Shown here one piece after another: positions 18,024 to 26,877 of a stretch of 64,000 nt of DNA. Position 1 is the first letter of the stretch; each line of letters opens with the position of its first letter. The notes under the pieces are model-generated. The model was given only the letters and a program-made list of their open reading frames with translations. It did no database searches and was not told where the DNA came from. Source of the DNA: Microthrix sp041394405. GTDB taxonomy: Bacteria > Actinomycetota > Acidimicrobiia > Acidimicrobiales > Microtrichaceae. A program made the position numbers and the translations under genes. Location: NCBI GenBank assembly GCA_041394405.1, contig JAWKIF010000008.1, forward strand, positions 270,899-334,898. The letters run 5' to 3'.

Positions 18024-19219
18024 CGCCCCACCCGTTCGCCCGGCGTGAAGTCGATGGGGAGGCGACTCCACCCGGTGACGTTGCCGCTGTGGAACCGCAC
18101 TTTGGCGTCATGGTCCACGCGGTAGTCCCCCAGCCGGCCGTGGATCTCCTCCAGCGCAACCCGGCCCTCCATGCGGGCCAGGGCCGCTCCCAGGCAGAAG
18201 TGGGCTCCGTAGCCGAACGCCAGGTGGCGGTCGGGGCGACGATGGATGTCGAAGTGCTCGGCGGTGGGTCCGAACTCGCGCTCGTCGTGGTTGGCGGCGC
18301 CGATCATCAACAGCACCGAGTCGTCGGCCCTCATGGTGACGCCGTGCAGCTCGACGTCCCGGGTGAGGGTGCGGTGCATGTACTGGGTGGAGTTGTGAAA
18401 CCGCACCACCTCCTCCACCAGCTGGGGCACCAAGCCCGGGTCCTCCAGCACCGATGCACGCTGCGGGGGATGGCGGTCCAGCAGTTCGACCGCGTTGGCC
18501 ACCATCTTGGTGGTGGTCTCGTGGCCGGCGATCACGAACAGCACGCAGAAGCCGAGCAGCTCCTCGTCGGTCAACCGGCGACCATCCACCTCGACGTTCA
18601 CCAGGTCGCTGATCAGGCCCGACCCCTGCCCCGCCCGGCGGCGGGGCAGGTCCTCGATGAAGTAGTTGAGCAACGCGAACATCCCGTCCATGGCCTCGGC
18701 GGGCATCTCCATGCGGCCGTCCTCGCGGATGAGGATCTGGTCGGCGTGGGCCCGCAGCCCGGGCCGGTCCGCCTCGGGGATGCCCAGCACCTCCGCAATG
18801 ACATCCATGGGAAACGGGCCGGTGAAGTCGGCCACCAGGTCGCAGTGGCCGGCCTCGATGACCTCGTCGAGGTAGCCGTTCACGATGCGGCGGGTGGCCG
18901 CCTCCATGTTGGCGACCTGGCGCCCCGTGAACACCCGGCCGACCAGCTTGCGGATGGCGGTGTGTTCCGGCGGGTCCAGCTCGATCAGCTGCCGGAACTT
19001 GGGATTCACCCGGCCTCGCTGCTCCAACGCGATGCCCTTGGTGGAGGTGTACGTGCCGTAGTCGCGGAAGCCCTCCAGCACGTCGTCGAAGCGGGTCAGC
19101 GCCCAGAACCGCAGTTCGTCGTTCCAGTAGACGGGGGCCTCGTCGCGCATGGCCCGATAGGTGGCGTAGGGGTCGTCGTGGGTGGCGAACGAGTACGGGT
19201 TGTAGACGAGGGTCGACAT
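18020..19219 (-). CDS. Cytochrome P450
   Basis: A soluble bacterial class I P450 of 399 residues. The heme-ligand loop is FGYGAHFCLGAALARME, the I-helix oxygen-binding site is VIAGHETTTKMVAN, and the ExxR pair lies in VEEVVRFHNSTQ. It hydroxylates a small lipophilic substrate with electrons from a ferredoxin that is not encoded nearby. The chosen ATG 19219 begins MSTLVYNPYSF, typical of the family; the upstream extension to 19255 would cross the promoter. A -10-like TAGGTT (minus strand, 19233-19228) lies 8 bases from the ATG, so the message may be leaderless. First gene of the operon, divergent from the TetR gene. Confidence 0.92.
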   Translation of the reverse strand: MSTLVYNPYSFATHDDPYATYRAMRDEAPVYWNDELRFWALTRFDDVLEGFRDYGTYTSTKGIALEQRGRVNPKFRQLIELDPPEHTAIRKLVGRVFTGRQVANMEAATRRIVNGYLDEVIEAGHCDLVADFTGPFPMDVIAEVLGIPEADRPGLRAHADQILIREDGRMEMPAEAMDGMFALLNYFIEDLPRRRAGQGSGLISDLVNVEVDGRRLTDEELLGFCVLFVIAGHETTTKMVANAVELLDRHPPQRASVLEDPGLVPQLVEEVVRFHNSTQYMHRTLTRDVELHGVTMRADDSVLLMIGAANHDEREFGPTAEHFDIHRRPDRHLAFGYGAHFCLGAALARMEGRVALEEIHGRLGDYRVDHDAKVRFHSGNVTGWSRLPIDFTPGERVGR

Positions 19220-19227
19220 CCCCGGTG

Positions 19228-19278
19228 AACCTACACGAAATCGGAGACATGACAACAGGTGTGATGTGCCCCTAGGCT
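19228..19278. promoter_or_regulatory. Divergent overlapping promoters with candidate TetR operator
   Basis: Minus strand: TTGTCA (19255-19250), 16-base spacer, TAGGTT (19233-19228), then P450 ATG 8 bases on. Plus strand: ATGACA (19249-19254), 18-base spacer, TAGGCT (19273-19278). Both -35 boxes fall inside a 21-bp imperfect palindrome at 19247-19267, ACATGACA-N5-TGTGATGT, with 7 of 8 paired positions matching. A repressor bound here would block both directions. The adjacent TetR protein is the obvious candidate; this is inferred from sequence geometry. Confidence 0.5.
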
Positions 19279-19395
19279 GCTTCGATCAACCCGCTGCCCA
19301 CCCACGCTCACCCCGACCATGCCCGCAGCGAGGCCGAACCCGCGCCCCACGGGCTCGGCCCGCCGGAGGAGGACCGCCGTGCCGAGCTGGCCCGG

Positions 19396-19923
19396 GTGGC
19401 CTACGAGTTGGTGGCCGAGCGGGGCCTGGCCGGTCTCTCGATGCGCGCCGTTGCGCGACGGGTGGGAGCGACCACGGGACTGGTGTCGCATCACTTCCTC
19501 GACCGGGCCGAGTTGGTGTCCGCTGCGCTGGATCATGCCGCCTGGGTGATGCAGCACCGCTCGATCGAGGCAGGCGGCGCCGACGCGCACCCGGTGGAGT
19601 TGTTGGTGTCGGTCTTGCCGACCGACCCCGCGACCGTGGAGAACTGGCGCTTCGCTCTGAGCGTGCGAGCCGCTGCGTTGTCCGATGACGACTATCGCCG
19701 CTTCGACGATGCCATCGCACAGCACTGGGCCGGCTTTCTGCCGCAGCGGCTGGGTCGGTTCGTCACCGGCGACGCCTCCGCTGCGGCCGATCACCTCGTG
19801 GCCGTCGCCGACGGCGTGGCGCTGCGGGCGGCGGTGAACCCCCGGGCCTGGCCTGCAGAACGCCAGCGGGCCCACGTTCAATTGGCCTTCGATGCGCTGA
19901 CAACCCAAGGAGCCTTCCCATGA
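19396..19923 (+). CDS. TetR/AcrR family transcriptional regulator
   Basis: The N-terminal helix-turn-helix reads MRAVARRVGATTGLVSHHF, with an effector domain behind it. From GTG 19396 the protein has 175 residues, short for TetR, and begins inside helix 1 (AYELVAERG). In-frame coding character continues upstream (EDRRAELARV), back to a TAG at 19273, but no ATG, GTG or TTG occurs there. The true start may be a rare codon such as CTG 19291. The stop overlaps the SDR start (ATGA), so regulator, SDR and aldehyde dehydrogenase form one unit. It probably represses itself and the divergent P450 operon through the palindrome at 19247-19267. Confidence 0.82.
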   Translation: MAYELVAERGLAGLSMRAVARRVGATTGLVSHHFLDRAELVSAALDHAAWVMQHRSIEAGGADAHPVELLVSVLPTDPATVENWRFALSVRAAALSDDDYRRFDDAIAQHWAGFLPQRLGRFVTGDASAAADHLVAVADGVALRAAVNPRAWPAERQRAHVQLAFDALTTQGAFP

Positions 19924-20702
19924 CCCGTCCCGACGCGGCCAGCCCCACCGGCGCGCAGCAACGCTTTTCCGGCCGGACGGCGGTGGTCACCGGCGCTGGC
20001 GGCGGTATCGGCGAGGCCTATGCCCGGGCCCTGCACGCCGAGGGTGCCAACGTGGTGGTGGCCGAGCTCAACGAGACAACCGGTGCGGCCGTGGCCGACT
20101 CGCTGGGCGAGCGCGCCATGTTCGTTGCCACCGACGTGGGCGATCCCGCCAGCACGGACGCCATGGCGGCGGCCGCCCTCGATCGCTTCGGTGGCATCGA
20201 CCACCTGGTGAACAACGCCGCCATCTTCGGCGACATGAAGCTGGCCGGGCTGACCAACGTGGACTACGGGTACCTGGACTCCTTCATGTCGGTCAACCTG
20301 ATGGGTGCGCTGCACTGCACACGCTCGGTCATGGCGCCCATGGGCACGGGAGGCGGCGGCTCCATTGTCAACCAGTCGTCCACCGCCGCATGGATGGGCA
20401 TCAGCGGCTTCTACGGGCTGGCCAAGGCCGGCCTCAACTTCCTGACCGCGTCGCTCGCCCACGAGCTGGCGCACCGCAACATCCGGGTGAACGCCATCGC
20501 CCCCGGGCCCACCGACACGGCCGCCATGAACAAGCAGGTGCCCGTGGAGTTCCAGGATCCACTGGTGAGCAGCCTGGCCATCAAGCGCCTGGGAACCCCG
20601 TCCGATCACGTGGGGCCGGTGCTGTTCCTCCTGTCGGACGAGGCTGCCTGGATGACCGGCCAGATCGTGGCCGTCGACGGCGGGCAGATCACCCGGCTAT
20701 GA
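19920..20702 (+). CDS. Short-chain dehydrogenase/reductase (SDR)
   Basis: A classical SDR of 260 residues. The NAD(P) motif is TGAGGGIGEAYAR near 25, NNAA lies near 97, the catalytic Ser is in IVNQSSTAAW, and the Y-x-x-x-K pair is in FYGLAKAGLNF. C-terminal GQIVAVDGGQ is typical. It oxidises a secondary alcohol or reduces a ketone. Position between the TetR gene and aldehyde dehydrogenase, with four-base overlaps on both sides, suggests it acts on the alcohol made by the divergent P450. The substrate is not known. Confidence 0.9.
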   Translation: MTRPDAASPTGAQQRFSGRTAVVTGAGGGIGEAYARALHAEGANVVVAELNETTGAAVADSLGERAMFVATDVGDPASTDAMAAAALDRFGGIDHLVNNAAIFGDMKLAGLTNVDYGYLDSFMSVNLMGALHCTRSVMAPMGTGGGGSIVNQSSTAAWMGISGFYGLAKAGLNFLTASLAHELAHRNIRVNAIAPGPTDTAAMNKQVPVEFQDPLVSSLAIKRLGTPSDHVGPVLFLLSDEAAWMTGQIVAVDGGQITRL

Positions 20703-22231
20703 ACCCATCCACCCGACAGGACGACATCATGTGGCACGAGGAACGGTTGCTGATCGACGGACAGCTGCGGGCCGCCGAAGCGGACGCCACCTATCCGGTG
20801 GAGAACCCGACCACCGGGGCACAGTTGGGCGTGGCCGCAGACGCGTCAGCGACGGACATGGAGGCGGCGCTGGCGGCGGCCAGGGGCGCCTTCGACCAGG
20901 GGGATTGGGCCGGCGACGTCGCCCTTCGCGTGCGATGCCTGCGCCAGCTGCACCGGGCCCTGTTGGCCCACTCCGAACAGTTGACCGAGCTGACCGTGGC
21001 GGAGGTGGGTGCCCCCCGAACGGTGTGTTCCACCGTGCAACTGGGCGCACCCACCGAGTTTCCCGCCTACTTCGCCGAGGTGGCGGAGGGATACGACTGG
21101 ACGAACTCGCTGGGAGTGGCCGACACCCTGGGAGGTCCCGCAGAGCGCTGGGTGGAGCGTCGCCCGATCGGCGTGGTGGCGGCCATCAGCCCCTGGAACG
21201 TGCCCCACCAGATCAACCTGGCCAAGGTGGCGCCCGCCCTGGCTGCCGGCTGCACGTTGGTGCTGAAGCCCGCACCCGAGACCCCGTGGTGCGGCCTCGC
21301 GCTCGGACGGCTGGTGGCAGAGCACACCGAGATCCCTCCAGGGGTACTCAACGTGGTCACCTCCTCCGACCCCACCATTGGCCGGTTGCTCACCGGCGAC
21401 CCTCGAGTCGACATGGTGAGCTTCACCGGTTCGACGGCAACCGGCCGGGAGGTCATGGCGGCGGCTGCGGCCAACGTCACCAAGGTGTTCCTGGAGCTGG
21501 GGGGCAAGTCGGCGTCGATCGTGCTGGACGACGTGGAGGACTTCGGTCTGGCCGCCGCCACGGCTGCCTTCGGCACCGCATCGGTGGCGGGGCAGGGCTG
21601 TGCCCTCACCACCCGCGTCCTGCTCCCCCGATCCCGCTACGAGGAGGGGGTAGAGGCCATTGCGCAAATGATGGCTGCGATGGCGCCCGGGGATCCGGCC
21701 GACCCGGCCACCCTGCTGGGCCCTCTGATCAATGCCCGGCAGTGGGATCGCGTCGACGGCTACGTGCGGGAGGCCGTCGCCGTCGGTGCACGGGTGGCGT
21801 GTGGCGGTGGCCGTCCCGCGTCGATGCCACTGGGCCACTTCTACGACATGACCCTGTTGGCCGACGTGACACCGGACATGAGGGTGGCCGCCGAGGAGGT
21901 CTTCGGGCCGGTGTTGGTGGCCATCGCCTACGAGGACGATGACGATGCCGTTCGCATCGCCAACGATTCCGTCTATGGGCTGTCCGGCGCGGTGTTCGGC
22001 GCCGACGAGGAGCGGGCCCTGGCCGTCGCCCGACGCATCCGGACCGGCACCATGTCGGTGAACGGCGGGGTCTGGTACGGGGCAGACGTTCCCTTCGGCG
22101 GCGTGAAGCACTCCGGCATTGGCCGAGAGATGGGCATCGCGGGGTTCGAGGAGTACCTGGAGACCACGGCGTTCGCCCGCCCGGCCCCCTCACGCGGCCG
22201 CCGCCTGCCACCAGGGCGAGCGCGGTCGTGA
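20699..22231 (+). CDS. NAD(P)-dependent aldehyde dehydrogenase
   Basis: Aldehyde dehydrogenase superfamily, 510 residues. Motifs seen: AISPWNVPHQINLAK (oxyanion Asn), VSFTGSTATGREVM, catalytic-base Glu in FLELGGKSASIVL, catalytic Cys in AGQGCALTTR, and EEVFGPVL. Coupled to the SDR by ATGA at 20699; a second possible start is ATG 20729. The P450, SDR and aldehyde dehydrogenase together would convert a methyl or ring position to alcohol, aldehyde and acid. That order is inference from the enzyme classes. Confidence 0.92.
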   Translation: MNPSTRQDDIMWHEERLLIDGQLRAAEADATYPVENPTTGAQLGVAADASATDMEAALAAARGAFDQGDWAGDVALRVRCLRQLHRALLAHSEQLTELTVAEVGAPRTVCSTVQLGAPTEFPAYFAEVAEGYDWTNSLGVADTLGGPAERWVERRPIGVVAAISPWNVPHQINLAKVAPALAAGCTLVLKPAPETPWCGLALGRLVAEHTEIPPGVLNVVTSSDPTIGRLLTGDPRVDMVSFTGSTATGREVMAAAAANVTKVFLELGGKSASIVLDDVEDFGLAAATAAFGTASVAGQGCALTTRVLLPRSRYEEGVEAIAQMMAAMAPGDPADPATLLGPLINARQWDRVDGYVREAVAVGARVACGGGRPASMPLGHFYDMTLLADVTPDMRVAAEEVFGPVLVAIAYEDDDDAVRIANDSVYGLSGAVFGADEERALAVARRIRTGTMSVNGGVWYGADVPFGGVKHSGIGREMGIAGFEEYLETTAFARPAPSRGRRLPPGRARS

Positions 22232-22254
22232 ACTGCAGGGCGCGGTCGTGGGAG

Positions 22255-22297
22255 GTGTGGAGCTGTGCCCCCCAATCTGGCGGGAACAGCTCCACAC
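22255..22297. terminator. 12-bp perfect inverted repeat between convergent genes
   Basis: GTGTGGAGCTGT at 22255-22266 and ACAGCTCCACAC at 22286-22297 pair perfectly around a 19-base loop. It sits between the convergent ends of the aldehyde dehydrogenase gene and the FHA/FtsK gene, where it could end transcription from both sides. There is no flanking T-run or A-run. Confidence 0.55.
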
Positions 22298-22313
22298 TTG
22301 AGTGCTGTGTCGA

Positions 22314-25300
22314 TCAGGAATGGGGCCAGGCCACCTGAATCGGTCGGGGAGTGGTGGCCCGAGCAACCAAGAACCCCCGCCCGGCACCCATGGCAAAGGG
22401 CCGGTGCCGAGGGAGGTCCGCACCGAGGAGGCGGCCGTCCTCGTCGGGCTCGGGTGCCAGCATGAGTCCGGCACCATGGCCCAGCAGCGCGGTGACCTCC
22501 GGGTTCCAGCGGTCGAGCGAGGCCGGGTCGGCTGCCAGCGCCACCAGGGGGCCGCCCTGGTGGCCGCTCCGCTCGGACAGCCATCGACCCAGCGCCGACC
22601 AGCCATCGTCGTCAAAGCGGTGGGCGTCGTCAACGGCCACCATCACCACTTCGTTGTCGGCGGACCCGGCGAAGGAGCCGGGCCGCAGGTCCCGTGGAGC
22701 GATCACGTGATCCCACCGCCCGGTGGGGCGCGATGCCGCCATGTTGTCGCCGCCCCCGAGGCCTCCGGGCTCGGGGTGCGTCGCCACCAAGATCCGGACC
22801 CCCTCGCTCGGGCCGAGCGCCTGGGCCAGGGCCTCCAGGGCCGTGGATCGTCCGCTGCGGGCCCTGCCCAGCACCCAGAACGGCCCGTGGGCGGGGGCGG
22901 ACACCACGGTGTCTCGTTCCAGGTCGATGCCGATGGCCGCGCCGGGCCCGACTCCCTCGATCGGTTCGGTGGGCCGCCCATCACCGTGGCCGGAGGCCAT
23001 CGCTTCCGCGGCTCCGCCCGGGGAACCCGAGACTCGCTCGTCGAGGCGGACGCGGTGGGGATGTGGCCGCAACAACGGGGCGTGCGGCGCGATGGCGTCC
23101 CCGTGGCCGCCCTCCGGCCCGGCCGGGTGCGGAACCGGAGGGGGAACCCACCGAACTTGCACCAGTGGCCCTTCGGCGGGGTTCGACCCTCCCCCCAGCA
23201 GGTGGGCTTGGCTGGTCACCAGGCGCCCCCGCCCGGCGGGCTGGTCGCCGGGCGGGGGTCGCTCCAAGCCCAGGTCGGGCTCGGCCTCGGCGCCGGGGAG
23301 GGCCAGAAGATCGGTGCGCGCTGCTCGCACCTCGGGCGGCAACGCCGCGGCGCGACCAGCGCTGACCGCCACGACCAATCCCGTTGTCCGGGCGGTGCGG
23401 ATGAGTTCGACGAGCCGGGCCAGCCACGCCGAACCGCCCGACTGTTCCGCCCGGTCCCAGACACCCTCCCAGCCGTCCACCAGCACGACCCGCCGTGTGT
23501 CCCCGCCGCCGGACTCCAGCCACCAGATGAGACGGGCGAGTCGCTCGGTGTCGCCGACCGCCGCGACGGCGCCCACCGTGGCGCCTTGGTCGGGCCACAG
23601 GACGGCGCCGTCCAGCGCCGACAGTTGGCCGCCCGCGCCGTCGATGCCCACCACGGCTGCCCCACCGGCGGCTGCGGCGGCCCCAAGTGCTCGCAGGGTT
23701 GAGGTGCGGCCCGAACCACCGCCCCCGAGCACCACCAGCACACCCCCCGCCGGATCCAGCGCCCACACCGCTCGCCTGCGGCGGCGGGGGAGGTCGGCGC
23801 AGGCAAGGGGCCACCATCCCTGCTTCGGGGCGGGGCCGGGGTCGGTGAGTTGGGTGGGCAACGGCCGGAGCCACAGGCGGGTTGCGCCGCCGGACGCTCC
23901 GGCGGCGGCCAGGGTGCGCCGCACGACCGCATCGGCCTCGGTGTCGCCCGGACCGGCCACGACCGGGGCCGCCTCTCCGCCGGGTTGATCCAGGGTGAGC
24001 GGGGTGATGCGTACCGGCGGGCGCATCCCAATCGGCGCGCCGGTGTAGGCCACCTGCAGGGGCACCGGCGGTGCGGCCCCCACCCGCATCAGGACGCGCC
24101 CCGGACGACCCACCGGCAACTGAGCCGCAGCGGGGTCGTCCAACACGTCGATCGACTCCTCGGCGTCGGCCATGCGGGCCACCAGCCGCAGGTTGGTGTT
24201 GGCGCGTACCGCATCGCTGATGACGCCCCGTGGGCGCTGGGTGGCCAGCACCAGATGCAGGCCGAGGCTGCGGCCGCGCTGGGCCAGGTCGACGATGCCT
24301 TCCAGAATGGCCGGAGCCTGTCGGGCCAGCGCGGCGAACTCATCGATGATGAGCACGATCGCAGGAGGTGCGTGTGGCGAGTGGCGTTCCAGCGCACTCA
24401 GGTTCTCCACGCCCGCCTCGGCCAGCAGTCGCAGCCGCCGCTCCACCTCGGCCTCCAACCCCAACCGCAACCGCTCGGCCTCGGTCACGTCCAGGTCGGT
24501 GATCATGCCCGCCACGTGGGGCAGCCGAGCCAGGGGGCCCATGCCGGTGCCGCCCTTGAAGTCGACGAACACGAAGTTCAGGCGGCGGGGTGAATGGGAC
24601 AATGCCAGGGCGGCAACCAGCGTGCGCAACAGCTCGCTCTTCCCGGCGCCGGTGGTGCCGGCAACCAGGGCGTGCGGGCCGTCGCGTCGGAGGTCGATGG
24701 TGACCGGTCCGTCGGCTCCGAGAGCAACGGTGGTGCCCAGCGTTCCCTTGGGCTCGATCGCCCGCCTCCCCGCTTCGATGGGGGTCGCCAACGAGGCCAG
24801 CGAGACCGCACCCGGGAGCGAGGTCGACGAGCCGGCCCGGTCGCCGTCGCGCCGGGGCGCCAGGTGTCGCGCCAGGTCGTCCAGCCGCTGAGCCCCGACC
24901 GGCCGCCAGCGCACCGTGACCGGTTGCTCACCCGGCGAACCGACGGCGGTTGCGGCCCCGGGGCAGGAGGCGGTGATGGTTGCTCGACAGCCGAGGGGCG
25001 TGTTCGACGGAGCGCTGCCCAGCCAGATGACGTGGATGCCCCGCGCCGCGTGGTGACACAACGATGCCAGCCTCCGCAGTTCGATCTTGGTTCCGTCCCG
25101 CTGCGGGAAGGCGGTGCCGCAATGCTCAGCTGCCAGCGCTCCGTCCACGACGGCCACCAGACGCGGGCGCCCGGAGCCGGGTGGCCCCGCTGCCGACCCG
25201 GGCTGGTTCGGCAGCGCCGCCGTGCTGTCGGCCGGCGGCGAGACCGTTTGCGCCCAACGATCCAGCGCAGCCGCCAGCTCCCGATGGCCGGTCGCACCGG

Positions 25301-26768
25301 CCGAGGCAGGGTGGTCCAGCAACTCGGAGGCGCTGCGCAGGTGAGGAAGCGCGGCGCTCCACGCCCACCGCCCGGCGTGTTCCGGCGCCACGAGTACTGC
25401 TAGCGCCACATCCTCGGGGCCCACCGCCCCCACCAGCTGGGCGACCAGCGAGGCCGCCAGCTGGTGGGCCTGGGGGCCGTGCAGCCCGACGGATCCGACC
25501 TGGCCCAGGTCCAGCGCGGTCACCAGATCACGGCGGGTGCGCGCCCTGGTGGTGGCCTCGGCGGCCTCGGCCAGCAACTCGGGTGGCCCGCTCCCGGGCA
25601 GTTCGCCGGCCACCTCCGCCAGGCCCTCGCTCAGCCCCAGCCGCAACGCCAGCACGTCGGGATGCTCACGCCGCCGCTCCCACAGGCGGGGTGAGCCCAT
25701 CCGTGCCGCCATCACCCAGTCGATCGTTGGGGGAAGATCGTGGCTCCGCCTGCGGGCCTCGGCATCGAGGCGCTGCTCCAACCGGTCGCACGCCAGCCGC
25801 AACTCCCGTCGCCACGCCTCCCGCGCCTTGCGATCGCCTCGACGGGCCGACCAGGCGTACTCGGTGGCACCCGAGGCCAACAGCAGCGGGGTGAAGAACC
25901 AGATGAGCGTGCCTGCCAGGCCCGAGCCGAACCCGCCGCCGGCCACCATCACCACGGCGAACGCGGCCGTGAGGGCGATGGACAACCAGGGAATGGTGCC
26001 CGCGCCGGTCCGTCGGGGTGGCTCCGGCACCTCCAATGGGGGCGGTTGGGCCTGCCACGGCGCGCGGGGCGGCCGTTGGTGTGCCCGGGGCGGGCCGGGC
26101 TGTTGGCGCTGCGGCGCCACGACCACCAGCTCGCTGTCGCCCAGGCGCACCGGGATGCCTGGCTCAAGGGGGAGCGGGCCGCTCAGCGGGCGACCCCCGA
26201 CGGTCACCGGGGCCCGTCCCAACGGGTGGAGTTCCACCACCGTCTCCCGGCGGGTGAGACGCAGGTGCCGGCGGGAGACCGCCGGGTCGGTCAGCGTCAG
26301 CTGCGCCTGGGGTGAACGGCCGACGACCACCCCCTCGCCCAGCGGCACGCTGGCGCCCCGATCGGCACCGCGGCGCACCAACACCGTGGTGCGCGGGCGC
26401 AGCCGGAGCGGGCCCGATGGGGCTGTTGCCACCCGAAGCGCCACGATCGCCCCACGCCGCGGCCCCGCCGACATCAACGGCTGGTCGGGTGCCATGGCCG
26501 GCGACGGGGGATCGAGCGGTTCGAGGGTGAGCGGCGCGCCGGGTGGGTTGGGCAACCCGTGCGAGTCGGGGTCGGTGCCGGGCGGCAAGCGGTCGATGAC
26601 GTAGCGACCGAGGGCCTCGGCCACCTCGCCGACCGTGGTGCCCGTGTGATGCCCAACCCGCAGGGGGAGGGGCGCCCGCCCTTCCCGGTGAAGCCACAAC
26701 TCAAGCTGCTCGGAGCGCACGTTCCTCCCCGGGTCGGCCGCCGGATCGCCGCCAGACTGACCGGACAC
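22314..26768 (-). CDS. FHA/FtsK-SpoIIIE triple-ATPase protein, EccC/EssC-like
   Basis: A 1484-residue protein. Order: ubiquitin-like start (about 20-62), FHA domain (about 125-218, with VVVGRSPQ and SRRHLR), two membrane helices (about 258-300), then three FtsK-type domains. Domain 1 has an intact Walker A GTTGAGKSEL near 704 and Walker B VLIIDEFAAL near 805. Domains 2 and 3 have GGGGSGRTST (near 1015) and GRARSGRST, with Arg instead of the Walker A Lys. This matches the ATPase of type VII secretion (EccC in actinobacteria; EssC in Firmicutes has FHA domains). No WXG100, EccB, EccD, EccE or mycosin gene is present here. Starts with GTG; neither a good ribosome site nor a -10 is seen. Confidence 0.85.
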   Translation of the reverse strand: MSGQSGGDPAADPGRNVRSEQLELWLHREGRAPLPLRVGHHTGTTVGEVAEALGRYVIDRLPPGTDPDSHGLPNPPGAPLTLEPLDPPSPAMAPDQPLMSAGPRRGAIVALRVATAPSGPLRLRPRTTVLVRRGADRGASVPLGEGVVVGRSPQAQLTLTDPAVSRRHLRLTRRETVVELHPLGRAPVTVGGRPLSGPLPLEPGIPVRLGDSELVVVAPQRQQPGPPRAHQRPPRAPWQAQPPPLEVPEPPRRTGAGTIPWLSIALTAAFAVVMVAGGGFGSGLAGTLIWFFTPLLLASGATEYAWSARRGDRKAREAWRRELRLACDRLEQRLDAEARRRSHDLPPTIDWVMAARMGSPRLWERRREHPDVLALRLGLSEGLAEVAGELPGSGPPELLAEAAEATTRARTRRDLVTALDLGQVGSVGLHGPQAHQLAASLVAQLVGAVGPEDVALAVLVAPEHAGRWAWSAALPHLRSASELLDHPASAGATGHRELAAALDRWAQTVSPPADSTAALPNQPGSAAGPPGSGRPRLVAVVDGALAAEHCGTAFPQRDGTKIELRRLASLCHHAARGIHVIWLGSAPSNTPLGCRATITASCPGAATAVGSPGEQPVTVRWRPVGAQRLDDLARHLAPRRDGDRAGSSTSLPGAVSLASLATPIEAGRRAIEPKGTLGTTVALGADGPVTIDLRRDGPHALVAGTTGAGKSELLRTLVAALALSHSPRRLNFVFVDFKGGTGMGPLARLPHVAGMITDLDVTEAERLRLGLEAEVERRLRLLAEAGVENLSALERHSPHAPPAIVLIIDEFAALARQAPAILEGIVDLAQRGRSLGLHLVLATQRPRGVISDAVRANTNLRLVARMADAEESIDVLDDPAAAQLPVGRPGRVLMRVGAAPPVPLQVAYTGAPIGMRPPVRITPLTLDQPGGEAAPVVAGPGDTEADAVVRRTLAAAGASGGATRLWLRPLPTQLTDPGPAPKQGWWPLACADLPRRRRRAVWALDPAGGVLVVLGGGGSGRTSTLRALGAAAAAGGAAVVGIDGAGGQLSALDGAVLWPDQGATVGAVAAVGDTERLARLIWWLESGGGDTRRVVLVDGWEGVWDRAEQSGGSAWLARLVELIRTARTTGLVVAVSAGRAAALPPEVRAARTDLLALPGAEAEPDLGLERPPPGDQPAGRGRLVTSQAHLLGGGSNPAEGPLVQVRWVPPPVPHPAGPEGGHGDAIAPHAPLLRPHPHRVRLDERVSGSPGGAAEAMASGHGDGRPTEPIEGVGPGAAIGIDLERDTVVSAPAHGPFWVLGRARSGRSTALEALAQALGPSEGVRILVATHPEPGGLGGGDNMAASRPTGRWDHVIAPRDLRPGSFAGSADNEVVMVAVDDAHRFDDDGWSALGRWLSERSGHQGGPLVALAADPASLDRWNPEVTALLGHGAGLMLAPEPDEDGRLLGADLPRHRPFAMGAGRGFLVARATTPRPIQVAWPHS

Positions 26769-26820
26769 CGTCGGGAGCGCACTGGGGACCGCGACCCGCC
26801 GTGAGGCCTTGACACCCGCT

Positions 26821-26869
26821 CACGGACACCCCCCCTTCACGGACACCCCCCTTCACGGACACCCCCTCA
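26821..26869. repeat. Short tandem repeat, three units of 16-17 bases
   Basis: CACGGACAC followed by a C-run and TT recurs at 26821, 26838 and 26854, with unit lengths 17 and 16. It lies upstream of the FtsK-like gene (minus strand) and next to the 62-bp repeat array. The C-run length differs between units, which is typical of slippage. Confidence 0.75.
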
Positions 26870-26877
26870 ACGCCGTA

